Of a stretch of 64,000 nt of DNA, positions 38,881 to 49,384 are shown in pieces (position 1 is the stretch's first letter; each line of letters begins with the position of its first letter). Origin of the DNA: Bacillus cereus group sp. RP43 (GTDB lineage: Bacteria; Bacillota; Bacilli; Bacillales; Bacillaceae_G); the NCBI RefSeq assembly GCF_040459645.1, contig NZ_JARVHQ010000003.1:1-64000 (forward strand), read 5' to 3'. Both the position numbers and the translations under genes were made by a program. The notes beneath the pieces are model-generated. The model saw only the letters and a program-made list of their open reading frames with translations. It did not search any database and was not told the DNA's origin.

Positions 38881-39108
38881 ATGTCTGTACTATTAGGAAT
38901 AGGAGCATTATTTATCGTATGGGAATTTAGTAATCGTATGTTTCGTATTGCTATCGTTCTAACGGTCATTTGCTTATGTGCATCTCAATTCAGTACAGGT
39001 ACACATTTGGGAGTGCTAGTACAATTCTCACTATTCCAGGGTGTAGGTGATATGTTATCTGTAGCTGAACATTCATTACCAGAGTGGAAACAGTTTATAG
39101 ACTTTTAA
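38881..39108 (+). CDS. small membrane protein
   Basis: This 75-aa protein has two hydrophobic segments (residues 2-14 and 22-36, the latter IAIVLTVICLCASQF) and a soluble C-terminus. It starts 15 nt after the methyltransferase stop with an AAGGAAGAAGG site. No family recognised. Confidence 0.65.
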   Translation: MSVLLGIGALFIVWEFSNRMFRIAIVLTVICLCASQFSTGTHLGVLVQFSLFQGVGDMLSVAEHSLPEWKQFIDF

Positions 39109-39180
39109 ACAATAAATTATATGAGTAGGACATGAAACGTATCGAATAAGGTGCGTTTTTTATTTTTAGGAGGGAAACTT

Positions 39181-40828
39181 ATGATAAACGAAATGATTCA
39201 ACAACATACATTTGACCAGGAACAAACACCAGCGATGTTGCAATTAGAGACGGCTACTGCTTCACATACTGCTTTTTGCTTTGCTATGGCAGTAAATCGT
39301 CATCACCAAATACAATTTGCAGTATTAGGAGGGAATGATAGTACATTAAAGTCATTCCGAGCAGCCATATCAATGGGTACACGTCGCTTGTATTTTGGAG
39401 AGGGACAAAAAGAAGAATTATATTATGCGTTAGGTAAAAAAATGAATGTAATTTCGACAGGACCATTTGAGTTTATTAATACACAAACAACAAATAGAAA
39501 AAAGGCAATTATTGCGTTTTCTAAGGAAATAGAAGAAAAGTATATTGTTGCAATTGACGAAGCACCAGAAATGCAAGTAAGAGACTTCTTAATGGCTCCT
39601 CCGTACGGCTTGCCGATTTTAGAAGAGTGGGCGAAGCCAATTTATGAGGAGATGCTAACAAGAAATCTGTTACAACCATTAGAGTTATATTTCGATAAGA
39701 ATGAGTTTTCTTCTCTAACGATTGCACAAGTCGTATTAAAAGAAGAGGATTGTAAAGAGTTTTTATCAGAAATGATCCGGTCTGGAAAATGTCAATTTCC
39801 ACAAGAAGGTACAGGTGAAAAAATCAATGAAATCAATGATTTAAATGAATATCTATTGGAGTATTCACCTGTCATGCTCGATAAGGTAACAAAATTAGAT
39901 GAGCCTTTACATCAACCAATGAAAGATCAGGCATTATCTCATTTTGATACATACCAAAGACCATTATTCCCTGTACAGGCACATGTAGCAACAGGTGCAG
40001 CAAAAGCATTACAAGTACAAAAGGGAATCATCTTGCAGGGTGAAATGAGCACGGGCAAAAGTGCAATGATGACAGCTGCAGTAGATGGCTATTTTCAATT
40101 AAAAGGACAAAAAGGGTATCGTACATGCGTATTTGTTCCACCGACACTTACTGAGAAGTGGGCAAAAGAAGAAATACGACACTTATTACCAGACGCAGAG
40201 ATACATCTTATTAAACGCACAGAGGATCTGATTCGAATTCATCAATCTTGGATTCAGGCTGGAAGACCAAAACCACAAAAACCAACCTTCTTTGTCATTA
40301 GTTTTACAACAATGCGAGGAGATTCTATTAAACAGATGCCATTCCCTTATAAGCAGACTTCTCTTTCTAAAAAATCGGAAGAAGAGGTGCAAAGATATTA
40401 TAAGAAGGGCTACTACTGTTCGGATTGTGGTGCTAAGTTACGTAAAAAGACGTCTTCTATCATGGTGCAACAAGCCAATGGTGAACAAAAGGAAATCTGT
40501 CAATATAAAGAATTTACAGCAAGCGACTTAGATTCTAAAACAAATAAAAATAGTGTATGTGCTGATTGTAAATCGTATATTTGGAGTCCAAAAGTAAAAA
40601 CAAAATATGCAAGTTTTAAAGATTGGACAAAATATGAGGATAAATTAGTACAGGCAATTAAAGAAGGAAATAAACCGTTACAAAAACAACTAGAGTTAGA
40701 GAATCGTGTAAAACCTTATGATGCGAAACACTCAGGGCGAGCATATCGAAAGGTAGCTACTGTTGAGTATATTCGTAGAAAAATGAAGCATTTCTTTGAT
40801 GCTCTTATCGCTGATGAGATACATGAGC
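39181..40828 (+). CDS. SNF2/DEAD-like helicase, exon 1
   Basis: This is the N-terminal 549 codons plus 1 nt of a helicase split by a group II intron. Walker A GEMSTGKS is near residue 285 and ends a Q-motif-like region. A four-cysteine zinc finger (CSDCG at about 412, CADC at about 459) is inserted before motif II, DEIHE (544-548). Intron RNA begins right after the first base of the next codon. Spliced to 43438-45080 the protein would be 1096 aa. The ATG at 39181 follows GGAGGG. Such helicases remodel or move along duplex DNA; the plasmid role is unknown. Confidence 0.85.
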
Positions 40829-43437
40829 GTGCGACACGTTTCCCTATAAGTGTCTTATAAACAACGAAAAGGGAGATCCTATTGGGAATCAATAGGATAC
40901 AACTGGAAAACTGAATAGTGGGAATGAAAGCCGTCATGTTGAGCTGAAGCCACTAACCTAATACTCCTACATGCAGATGAATATAGTAGTGTTCTCCTGT
41001 ATGAAGCTAGGTGAAGTCGGCTGAATGTATTCTAAGTTCATTGTTTAGGATATGAATACAGATAGGCCGGGGGCTACAAAATATCTATGGTGAGAATGAC
41101 ATAAGTATGTCTGACGAACTTGCGAATGAAAGTGCCTAGAGGATTACATCACTGGAAACTATGATGACTGCTGAAGCAGAGTAAGATACCGATGAGTAAA
41201 ATCGTTCGTTATGAAAATCGGGATGGTTAACAATCGAAACCATAAGGCTTACAGGTATAAAGCAAGCACCTAAGGGTATATATGAATAGCTAGGTTTTTC
41301 GGAACGTGGAAAGCAACTGACAACCATATATCGTCTACTTAGCGGGTTGGTTCCTATAAGGCGTATAACCGAAATGGATTTACAGTTGTGAGAGTAAGGA
41401 CACAGTACCTAAGAAGTCATAGAAATATGATGGAGGGATAGTCCTAAGTCTATAAGAAGATTAACAATTCGAGTAGGAAATTCCCATCTTTCGAGTAAGA
41501 TAGGTGAGTTGGAATACAAGTTAAAGGATGGTATTCACACCAATGGGGAACAAGAAGAATAGAGCAGTAAATTACTATGATTTCTCTGAGATTCAAAAGG
41601 AAATATATGAAGAAAGTAAGCAGGAGAAGAATAATTTTAAGGATTTGTATGAACTGATTATATCTGAGAAAAACATTCTACTAGCGTATAGAACCATCAA
41701 AAGTAATACTGGTTCAAAAACGATAGGTACAGATAAGAATAATATTTTCAATCTAGCAAAAATGAAACAAGATAAGTTCATTGAACTTATCCGTTCAACA
41801 TTGGAAAACTACAAACCTGAAGCGATACGTAGGGTATGGATACCAAAACCAAATGGGGAAAAACGCCCTCTCGGTATACCAACTATTAAAGATAGAATAA
41901 TTCAACAGATGTTCAAAAATGTACTAGAACCGATATGTGAGGCAAAATTCTTTAACCACTCATACGGATTCCGTCCTTTAAGAACAACACGGCATGCAGT
42001 TGCAAGGGTTCAATCCCTGATTAATATAAATAAGCTACATTACAGTGTGGATATTGATATTAAAGGTTTTTTCGACAGTGTTGACCATAATCTGTTAAAG
42101 AAACAAATCTGGAATATTGGAATTAAGGATAAGAGGGTAATTGCCATAATCAGCAAAATGCTGAAGGCACCAATTAAAGGTGAAGGCACTCCGAAAAAGG
42201 GAGTACCACAAGGTGGGATTCTGTCTCCTTTGCTGGCGAACATAGTTCTAAATGAATTAGACCATTGGGTTGCTCAACAATGGGAATCTTTTGAAACCAA
42301 GAAGAAGTATGCTAGCAATGATGTGAAATTAAGGGCGATTAGGGATAGCTCTAATTTAAAAGAAGGCTATATTGTTAGATACGCAGATGATTTCAGGATC
42401 ATGGCTAGAGATTACAAAACAGCAGTGAGATGGTATCACGCAGTTGTGGGGTATTTAAATAACAGACTCAAACTTGAAATATCGGCTGATAAATCAAAAG
42501 TTTTGAATCTAAGAAAAAAATCATCTGATTTTCTAGGTTTTAAAATAAAGGCAATTCCCAAGCGTAAAAAGTTTGTAGCTAAAACTAATGTATCGGATAA
42601 GAAGAGAAAACAAATCCAAGAAAAATTAAAATTTGCTATCAAGGAAATACAAAGGAAACCAGATGAATCTAGCGTAAGATACTTCAACTCTATTGTCTTA
42701 GGGGTTCATCAATTCTATAAGTATGCAACACATGTTGTTAAAGATTTTTCGGATATAGAATATAGGCTCCTCAGAACAATGAGACGTAGACTTACCAAGG
42801 TTTCTAAGTATGAATATCCTAGAGTAGAAGCAAAATCAGCTTATAAAAAGTTTTATGGTACCTCGAGGAAGACGTACAAAATAAGTGGTAGTTATCTATT
42901 TCCCATCGGAAAGATTAAAACTACATCGAACTTCAATTATTCACAGAGTCAAAACCCGTATGACAATAAAGATAAACTTCAATGGGATAGGGAAATCGTC
43001 AAGCTGATGAAGACAAGATACACACACCGTAGCACAGAATATATGGACAATAGATTATCTATATACGCTATGCAGAAAGGTTGTTGTTGGGTAACTAATG
43101 CACCTTTACATGTGGGAAATGTACACTGTCATCATAAAATACCAGTATCAATGGGTGGTACAGACGAATTTAAAAATCTAGTGATTGTATCTAAGAATGT
43201 TCACAAACTTATTCACGCTACCGAGGAGATAACAATAAATAAATACATGAAACTTCTTAACTTAAACAGCAAACAATTAATGAGGATTAACCAACTCAGA
43301 GGAAAATGTAAACTCGAAAGAATTGTCTAATACTTACTTAATCTTATAGATGGAACGCCGTATGAAGCGAAAGTTTCACGTACGGTGTGGAGCAGGGGAA
43401 AAGGTAGAGATAATTTCAAATCCTTACCTATTGCTAT
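40829..43437 (+). mobile_element. group II intron inserted in the helicase gene
   Basis: The intron starts GTGCG, the group II 5' consensus, and ends in AT at 43437. Domain V is visible at about 43356-43391 (GCCGTATGAAGCGAAAG, then CACGTACGGTG), followed by domain VI. Joining base 40828 to 43438 restores DEIHELKSETAQG without a gap, which fixes both borders. The 700-nt 5' part holds the ribozyme domains before the maturase gene. Size 2609 bp. It lies in the same strand as its host gene, so splicing can rescue it. Confidence 0.93.
41528..43330 (+). CDS. ltrA: group II intron reverse transcriptase/maturase with HNH nuclease
   Basis: This 600-aa intron protein helps the RNA splice and copies it into new sites. 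The reverse-transcriptase domain shows KPNGEKRPLGIPTIKDR, GFFDSVDH, PQGGILSPLLAN and catalytic YADD (about residue 284). The maturase (X) domain follows. The C-terminal HNH endonuclease has CHHKIPVSMGGTDEFKNL (about 533). All catalytic motifs are intact, so mobility is possible. The ATG at 41528 and one at 41543 are both possible starts. Confidence 0.93.
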   Translation: MVFTPMGNKKNRAVNYYDFSEIQKEIYEESKQEKNNFKDLYELIISEKNILLAYRTIKSNTGSKTIGTDKNNIFNLAKMKQDKFIELIRSTLENYKPEAIRRVWIPKPNGEKRPLGIPTIKDRIIQQMFKNVLEPICEAKFFNHSYGFRPLRTTRHAVARVQSLININKLHYSVDIDIKGFFDSVDHNLLKKQIWNIGIKDKRVIAIISKMLKAPIKGEGTPKKGVPQGGILSPLLANIVLNELDHWVAQQWESFETKKKYASNDVKLRAIRDSSNLKEGYIVRYADDFRIMARDYKTAVRWYHAVVGYLNNRLKLEISADKSKVLNLRKKSSDFLGFKIKAIPKRKKFVAKTNVSDKKRKQIQEKLKFAIKEIQRKPDESSVRYFNSIVLGVHQFYKYATHVVKDFSDIEYRLLRTMRRRLTKVSKYEYPRVEAKSAYKKFYGTSRKTYKISGSYLFPIGKIKTTSNFNYSQSQNPYDNKDKLQWDREIVKLMKTRYTHRSTEYMDNRLSIYAMQKGCCWVTNAPLHVGNVHCHHKIPVSMGGTDEFKNLVIVSKNVHKLIHATEEITINKYMKLLNLNSKQLMRINQLRGKCKLERIV

Positions 43438-45080
43438 TGAAAAGTGAAACTGCACAAGGAACTGCCCTGGGAAGTTTAGTTAAAGTTTGTAAGAAATTTG
43501 TAGGTGGAACAGGAACTCTTTTCGGAGGAAAGGCGAGTGACGTGTTCTATACGTTATGGCGCTTATATCCTTCCAAGATGGTGAAGAGTGGGTTTGAATA
43601 TAGTTCTTTAATGGATTGGAATGAGACTTACGGAAACATCGAGAGAACATATTACCATGATGGTGAAGTTGTATCCAATGTAGCTTCGCGTGGTGCACAA
43701 GGAATGCTAGATAAAACTAAAGTAGTACCTGGTATTTCACCGTATGTGTTTACCCAATTTTTAATGGATACAACAATAAATGTACGTTTAAAAGATGTAT
43801 GGCCAAATCCAGTTGAGCTAATCAATGTACCTACGATTCTTGTTGATATGTCTGAAGAGCAAAAACAAGCCTATGAGCATATGAAAGAGTCATTTGAAAA
43901 AGCAATTGAGGCAGCGAAAGGTACACCAGATGTCGGCAAATTGTGGCTTTCTTATATTCGTACAGGAAATGCATACCCAGATAACATGAATCGTTATCCT
44001 AACTATTACTTAGATGGGAATGAAAAAAATGTTGTTTGGTCTAATGCAGAATATAGATTCGATGAGGATTGTATGCAGCCGAAGGAGAAGAAATTGCAAG
44101 AAATATTGCATACTGAAATCTCTGAAGGTCGTCCAATTATCATTTATGTATCTGATACAGGATCTACAGTGAAAGAGCGAGACATTCAGCCTCGTTTACA
44201 GAAGGTTGCAGAGCAAGTACCTGGTGCGAAAGTAGCTATTCTCCGTACCAATACAGTTACTCCGCCAAAACGTAGTGAATGGCTAAAAGAGCAAGTGAAA
44301 AACGGTGTGAATGTAATCATTTGTTCGCAAGAACTTGTGAAAGTTGGCCTCGATTTATTGGCAACACCGACCCTGATTTTTTATCAATTATCATTCAGCT
44401 TATTCACATTAAATCAGGCAGCAAGAAGGCATTGGCGTATTGGTCAAACCAATCAATGTAGAACATTCTACCTTGGATATCGAGAGACTTTCCAAGCGCA
44501 AATGGCACAGTTGATAGCTCAGAAGAATAAAGCTTCTGAAGCAATGAATGGTGATGCGACAAGTGATGGTTTAAATGCAATGCTCGGTGATACAGGGGAT
44601 TTACAGACTTTATTAATTCAAAACATTAAGAGTGGGAACCAATTAAAAGGCTCAACAGAAGAATGGACAAAAGCGGCATCAGAAGAATCGAAACGAGTTC
44701 TTGCAAATATCGGTAATGTGATTACACCTGTATTTGAATCGATTGAAATGCAATTTACGAACTGGGTGGAAAAATTACCAGGAACAATGGATGTTGCATT
44801 TATGAAAGATGCCCAATTTGTACAAAAGGCTGTTGAATTTATTCAACAAGGGAAAGTATCTGGTGTTCAAGTGAAGAAACGTGAACTTGAAATAGATGGG
44901 GAAGTAGAAGGTATCATTCGTACATTAACAACGCTGAATACAGATAAGCGTATGCTGGTTCAAAAACAAGATATTGCATTCTGGGATGAAGTGATTGTTG
45001 AAGTGGATACTGCTAAAAAGAAAGGGAAACGAAAAAGCAAAGTAATCGAAGGACAGTTTGAGTTCGATTTATTTGCATAA
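43438..45080 (+). CDS. SNF2/DEAD-like helicase, exon 2
   Basis: This is the C-terminal 547 codons of the split helicase. It continues the DEIHEL motif with KSETAQGTALGSL, then GGTGTLFGG (motif III-like), and SNF2-type motif VI NQAARRHWRIGQTNQ (spliced residue about 876). The last 180 residues are helical. No ribosome site or start codon lies at the 5' edge, so this half is not expected to be made on its own. The stop overlaps the leader of the 45097 gene. Confidence 0.85.
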
Positions 45081-45096
45081 CCGAGAGGAGAAAATA

Positions 45097-45840
45097 ATGT
45101 TTACAATGATTTTTATCGCTTTATTTTGTTATATGTTTTTTGTAGTTCGCAAAGTCAGAAAAAATATGCTAATAGAAGAAGCAAAGAAAAAAGAAAAGGA
45201 ACAGGCACCGGTGGAACGTCCCGTTTATTGGTGCCCGAGAGAAAACAGACCAATTGGTAGGGAACAAGAGCGTGTTACTGTTCCAACAAAAGAAATTACC
45301 TTAGAAAAGGATGTAGCAAATATATACGATTTAGTTGCTACATCGGTTCAAAAGAATCTGGGTGAAGAAGCGAGTAACAAATTAGAACAGGAAATTGAAG
45401 CTGTAGAAGAAGTGGAGTATGTTGAAGATTTTCACCATACTCCTGCTTCTGAAGCAGCATATGATATCCCATTCCCGAGTGATGACGAAATACCGTTTCC
45501 AAGCGATATGGATACACCAGAGGAATTCTTAGGAATTGAAGATATATTTCCAGAACTAGAACAGCTGCCGGTTTCATTAGAAACAGAACTTATCCTTCCT
45601 GTTCAACAAGAAGTATCAGAAGCACAGGATGGGAATGTGGTAAAGTGGACCGCAAAAGTGATTGGACGGGAACAAGGATTAACACGTGTAATAAATATGT
45701 CGAATAGGAAGCGCTATTGGATACATACAGAGGGAGAGATATTACCAGAAAATAAAATAATGTATATAGAATTAGAGGTCGATTCACCTTATTCCTATAC
45801 ATTAGTTGGATGGAGTGATAGACAACTAGGGAGTATATAA
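45097..45840 (+). CDS. membrane-anchored acidic protein with DDEIPF motif
   Basis: This 247-aa protein has one N-terminal membrane segment (residues 1-14, FTMIFIALFCYMFFVV), a charged stretch, a long acidic linker and a small C-terminal beta domain (about 175-245, WTAKVIGREQGLTRVI). The linker contains YDIPFPSDDEIPFPSD, where DDEIPF resembles the SSB C-terminal tip but internally. The ATG at 45097 follows GAGGAG; an upstream start overlaps the helicase. Not assigned to a family. It may tether DNA-processing enzymes at the membrane. Confidence 0.7.
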   Translation: MFTMIFIALFCYMFFVVRKVRKNMLIEEAKKKEKEQAPVERPVYWCPRENRPIGREQERVTVPTKEITLEKDVANIYDLVATSVQKNLGEEASNKLEQEIEAVEEVEYVEDFHHTPASEAAYDIPFPSDDEIPFPSDMDTPEEFLGIEDIFPELEQLPVSLETELILPVQQEVSEAQDGNVVKWTAKVIGREQGLTRVINMSNRKRYWIHTEGEILPENKIMYIELEVDSPYSYTLVGWSDRQLGSI

Positions 45841-45896
45841 ATCTATTTCCTAGTTGGTATTTTCTTAGTTATATAGCATTAAACACACTAGCTTCT

Positions 45897-45947
45897 CACT
45901 CATTTGTACAAGGACAAAATATTTTTTTGTTTTTGTACAAATGAGTG
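45897..45947 (+). promoter_or_regulatory. 15-bp perfect inverted repeat in the leader of the 45955 gene
   Basis: CACTCATTTGTACAA and its complement enclose a 21-nt T-rich loop and end 7 nt before the ATG. Folded in RNA it would crowd the ribosome site; as DNA it could be an operator. Confidence 0.55.
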
Positions 45948-45954
45948 GGACGGA

Positions 45955-46110
45955 ATGATTCACCATATAAGGATATTCAACTATAATGAGACTTTGTACG
46001 CCATTGTAATATTAAATTATTCTAAGATTGATGTGATAACCAGTCTTAGAATAGGAGAATTGAGAACTCTTCGCCATATTACAATGTTTAAAATAGATGA
46101 GATTGTATGA
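45955..46110 (+). CDS. possible 51-aa protein
   Basis: The ATG at 45955 has a GGGACGG site. The product (MIHHIRIFNYNETLYAIV onward) is not recognised. Its position between operon genes and directly after a hairpin makes it plausible, though its length leaves doubt. Confidence 0.4.
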   Translation: MIHHIRIFNYNETLYAIVILNYSKIDVITSLRIGELRTLRHITMFKIDEIV

Positions 46111-46161
46111 ATATTTCTGTGTTAAAAAATTTTTATTATAATTACTGGAGGCTGATGAAAT

Positions 46162-46791
46162 ATGACAATAGATCATATGAGCAACAATGTAGTGGAAAAA
46201 TTAGAACAGACGGTGCTCTACGAAAAGAAACAAGTAAAGGTATTGCGTGTAAGTAAAAGTAGTTCAAATATACACGCTTACATGATTTTCCCGGAATTCT
46301 CAGAGGTTAAAATTTCAAATACCGAACTGGATGAATATATAGAAAACCTATCAACAAGCGTGAAGTATGTCATTGATCGCAAGTTGAGTCAACAAGAAAT
46401 TGAAAAACAAAATCATTCTTTCATTATGACGTGTGCAGTTGAGGAAGATGGTGTGATAGATGATGAAACTCTTCATTTTAATACGACTTATGTCAAACCA
46501 CCAACGATTGCAAATAAAGTATTTAAGTTAGTGTGTGGATTAGGCAATCGTTTAGATAGCTTAAAAGAGTTACATATTACAGTATTAAATAATAATATTA
46601 ATCGAATTGAAATTGAATTTTATAATGAAAATGAAACATACATGGCAGTAGAGAAGGAAGAAATCGCGAATGCAATTATGGGAGCATATACAAAAGCAAA
46701 TATCTATTACTCAGCAGATCTCTATTATGTTGCAGAAGGAAATCAAATCAAATTAAAGAGCGTTAAACCAAAATTAGCGGGTGATGTGTGA
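46162..46791 (+). CDS. hypothetical protein
   Basis: This 209-aa soluble protein is not recognised. It seems to be mixed alpha/beta, with many short charged strands, and no membrane segment. GGAGG lies 10 nt ahead of the ATG. Its stop overlaps the start of the next gene (TGATG), so the two are co-translated and may act together at the membrane. Confidence 0.7.
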   Translation: MTIDHMSNNVVEKLEQTVLYEKKQVKVLRVSKSSSNIHAYMIFPEFSEVKISNTELDEYIENLSTSVKYVIDRKLSQQEIEKQNHSFIMTCAVEEDGVIDDETLHFNTTYVKPPTIANKVFKLVCGLGNRLDSLKELHITVLNNNINRIEIEFYNENETYMAVEKEEIANAIMGAYTKANIYYSADLYYVAEGNQIKLKSVKPKLAGDV

Positions 46792-47426
46792 TGAAACAAG
46801 AAAAAGGGATGATAGGAGTCTTATGTACGCTTGTTTTGATGGTTTTACTTCTTATCCCCTTACAAGCAGCTCATGCATCTGTAAAAGTGGACTTTAATGA
46901 ATTAAAAGGGAATAATGTTTCGTCATCCTTTAAAGAGGGATTAAACAATCGAACCAAAACACCAGAGAAGGATGATTCATTCGGTTCATCATTAATACAA
47001 AAAATTGAGGGTATGTATGCACCTGCCTTTAAAGTAGGGGTAAATATCTTTTCTATCTCTTTCGTATTAGGCGTTATTGTCATGGTTATGGCATTAATTA
47101 CGAAGAATGGTCAATGGATGAAGTGGGCGACAGGGAGTATGATCTTTTCATTCGTTAGTATGATGGCGATGAGACTAAGTGTGTACTTCTTATTCAGTTC
47201 CGATGTAGTTTCGTTTATGAACATCTTTACGGATTTTTTAGACCTGTTTAAATCAACAGCACTTATTTTTACACCATTTATGTTAATTGCAGGTATTCGT
47301 TTACGAAAAATTCATGAGAGTACGAAACAACCTGAGTATTATCGTTGGTCCAATCGTGTCATAACGGGATCTTGTTTACTTTGTATGTTAGCCGTACTCG
47401 CTCCATGGCTATTTGCGAATATGTAA
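46791..47426 (+). CDS. exported multi-pass membrane protein
   Basis: This 211-aa protein starts with a signal peptide (hydrophobic residues 8-24, likely cut after AHA at about residue 30). After a hydrophilic stretch come four membrane segments (about 80-100, 108-130, 145-168 and 185-208). It resembles in outline small channel components of Gram-positive type IV secretion, but I find no family motif. The ATG lies inside the upstream stop (TGATG). A bidirectional terminator follows. Confidence 0.75.
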   Translation: MKQEKGMIGVLCTLVLMVLLLIPLQAAHASVKVDFNELKGNNVSSSFKEGLNNRTKTPEKDDSFGSSLIQKIEGMYAPAFKVGVNIFSISFVLGVIVMVMALITKNGQWMKWATGSMIFSFVSMMAMRLSVYFLFSSDVVSFMNIFTDFLDLFKSTALIFTPFMLIAGIRLRKIHESTKQPEYYRWSNRVITGSCLLCMLAVLAPWLFANM

Positions 47427-47450
47427 AGAAACACATATAAGAGGAATGAA

Positions 47451-47480
47451 AAAGGTACTGAATCTATATTCAGTACCTTT
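47451..47480. terminator. bidirectional terminator between convergent genes
   Basis: AAAGGTACTGAAT and ATTCAGTACCTTT form a perfect 13-bp stem with a CTAT loop and flanking A and T runs. Confidence 0.9.
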
Positions 47481-48094
47481 TATCTACCCATATGATTTCT
47501 TCTTTCGTATTCTTCAAATACTTCCGGTGATATAGGGGATAATATGCCACTTAGATATACAGCTGTATATAAAAAGTATTGTTCATCTTTTGTTTGAACT
47601 GTAAGAGTGCCTTGTTCCTCGTTATTAGGGATAATTCGTTCAATTTTCAGTTGTTTTTTGTCGCAAATAATTGCCTTTATTTTATAGACGTTATGTATTG
47701 GTAATCTTTCGATATACAGACAACTACGCTCTAACAGATAGAAAATGAGTGCCATTTGTAGAATGAACACAATTTGTAGTAGAGCTGGTATGCCTGCAAA
47801 ACAGCCAAGGAAAATAGAAACTAAAATAATATTTAACTTCGAAAACCATTTCTCGTATTGCTTCATAGAAAGAATACTTTTTTTCGTTTGAAAGCCTTGG
47901 AATCTTGTTATGAGGAACAGGATCGTAAAGATTCCTTCATAAATAAGCCAAGTATGCCATTCCGACTTAGAAAGATCTAGTACTAAGTATATGATGCCGG
48001 TAAAGATAAGGATTGGTACCAGATGTACCAGGCTAAATAATATCGTATGTTCTAACATTCTTTTCTTGTAGATGTGATTAGTAATTGAATCCAA
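47480..48094 (-). CDS. membrane protein
   Basis: This 204-aa protein has four hydrophobic segments in its first 125 residues and a soluble C-terminal domain of about 75. The TTG at 48094 is chosen because AAGGAG lies 8 nt before it, inside the end of the upstream gene, which it overlaps by 17 bp; the two are coupled. No family recognised. Confidence 0.7.
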   Translation of the reverse strand: MDSITNHIYKKRMLEHTILFSLVHLVPILIFTGIIYLVLDLSKSEWHTWLIYEGIFTILFLITRFQGFQTKKSILSMKQYEKWFSKLNIILVSIFLGCFAGIPALLQIVFILQMALIFYLLERSCLYIERLPIHNVYKIKAIICDKKQLKIERIIPNNEEQGTLTVQTKDEQYFLYTAVYLSGILSPISPEVFEEYERRNHMGR

Positions 48095-48662
48095 GTTTCT
48101 TAACTCCTTCTGCAATTTTCATGATGACACCACCAATAAGTAGATGGTATTCGCCTATTCCTTTTTCGTTTACATACCAGCACATATAGTGCCTAATACC
48201 TTCTTTTGCTCCATGATCATGTAAAGGGAAAGGAGATGCGTATTTTTCAGATGACATATTATTATCACCGAAAGGAACCTGTCCTGCCAGAGCAAAGCGT
48301 TTCTTTGCATCATTTACAATCCAACAACCATGATCTGCTGTTCCATACCATAATGCTTCTTTATGAATCGGATCAATAGAAGGCTGTGCTGGATAATTTT
48401 CAGCTAGTATTTGTGCTTTTTCTTCACGAAGTTGTTGATGAATATGTGAATTCAAAGGATCTTCCGTTCCGATTTCATAGGTTTCCTCAAAATTCCCACA
48501 CTCATAAGGGATAAGGGGATTATTTGAATCAGCTGCTAATTGCAGACTGCAAGAATCCGATTTTGAAAGATAGTATACACAGTCTTTGCAGGTAAAAAGG
48601 TTTGAAAAAGTTGAATCTGTTTCTTGTTCTGTTACGGTATTATCTACTACAAGTTTTAACAT
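48078..48662 (-). CDS. cysteine-rich hypothetical protein
   Basis: This 194-aa soluble protein has cysteines spaced CKDCVYY...CSLQ...CGNF within residues 25-60, a likely zinc or iron site, and a C-terminal domain with ADHGCWIVND and RHYMCWYVNEKG. The ATG at 48662 lies 11 nt after AAAGGA. First gene of a two-gene minus-strand unit with the membrane protein. Function unknown. Confidence 0.7.
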   Translation of the reverse strand: MLKLVVDNTVTEQETDSTFSNLFTCKDCVYYLSKSDSCSLQLAADSNNPLIPYECGNFEETYEIGTEDPLNSHIHQQLREEKAQILAENYPAQPSIDPIHKEALWYGTADHGCWIVNDAKKRFALAGQVPFGDNNMSSEKYASPFPLHDHGAKEGIRHYMCWYVNEKGIGEYHLLIGGVIMKIAEGVKKLGFNY

Positions 48663-48787
48663 GTCTATCACAATCCTTTTTAGGCTATTTCTGAAATTAA
48701 TATAGACGTATCATATCATGCTTATTTTTAAATGTAAATATTTCCCATTTAAAAATGTGCTAATTTATTTTGAAAGGACTGTTTGTT

Positions 48788-49171
48788 TTGAAAAGAAATC
48801 GAGAATATATTGCTTTGCGAAATTCCATTTTGGTAGGTTGGTTGCTCACAATTATTGTTATGGGTCTATCTATCTATTTTTCTTCTATTGTGTATTTACT
48901 AATTGGATGTTTCATTCTGTCGCTTAAATATGGATTAGTGGGTACCGTAAAGAATGTGGAAAAGCGTTTACCTACCTGGGCTAATTTTGGTGTTATTGAA
49001 AAACCAGTAAATCGAAGAGTGACAAGACCGTTTCAATTTCGGGGTGGGCTCCTTGTTTCATTAGCGTTAGGATTTGTAGAGATGGTGATAAAAGGCTTAT
49101 GTATCTCATATTTTATTTTAGGATTAGAAACGTATGTATATCGTTTGATACGCAAAAACGCAAGAGTGTGA
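48788..49171 (+). CDS. small membrane protein
   Basis: This 127-aa protein has membrane segments at about residues 15-50 (two, closely spaced) and 90-118. The TTG at 48788 follows AAAGGA by 9 nt. Its stop is followed directly by AAAAGGAGGT, which was once the ribosome site of the NERD gene now 1.4 kb away. Size and layout recall PrgI/TcpE-like transfer proteins but no motif proves it. Confidence 0.65.
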   Translation: MKRNREYIALRNSILVGWLLTIIVMGLSIYFSSIVYLLIGCFILSLKYGLVGTVKNVEKRLPTWANFGVIEKPVNRRVTRPFQFRGGLLVSLALGFVEMVIKGLCISYFILGLETYVYRLIRKNARV

Positions 49172-49384
49172 AAAGGAGGTTTTTATCATTTTAGCCAAGA
49201 AGACTCCTTCCTCAAGGAGCGTGAAGGGTCACAGCCCAGTGAGTAGGTGGGAGATGAATTGGCTTCAAACAAGGGATGGCAGGGAGCCATCTTAATTGTT
49301 CGACATACATAAAGTGTTACTTCACTATCTGCCGAATATACGTTTGGTGTATAATAGTCATATACCGAAATGGAGGTGAATTAA

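Noticed and set aside
41593..42687. Several minus-strand frames in the group II intron
   Set aside because: They are shadows of the intron protein frame.
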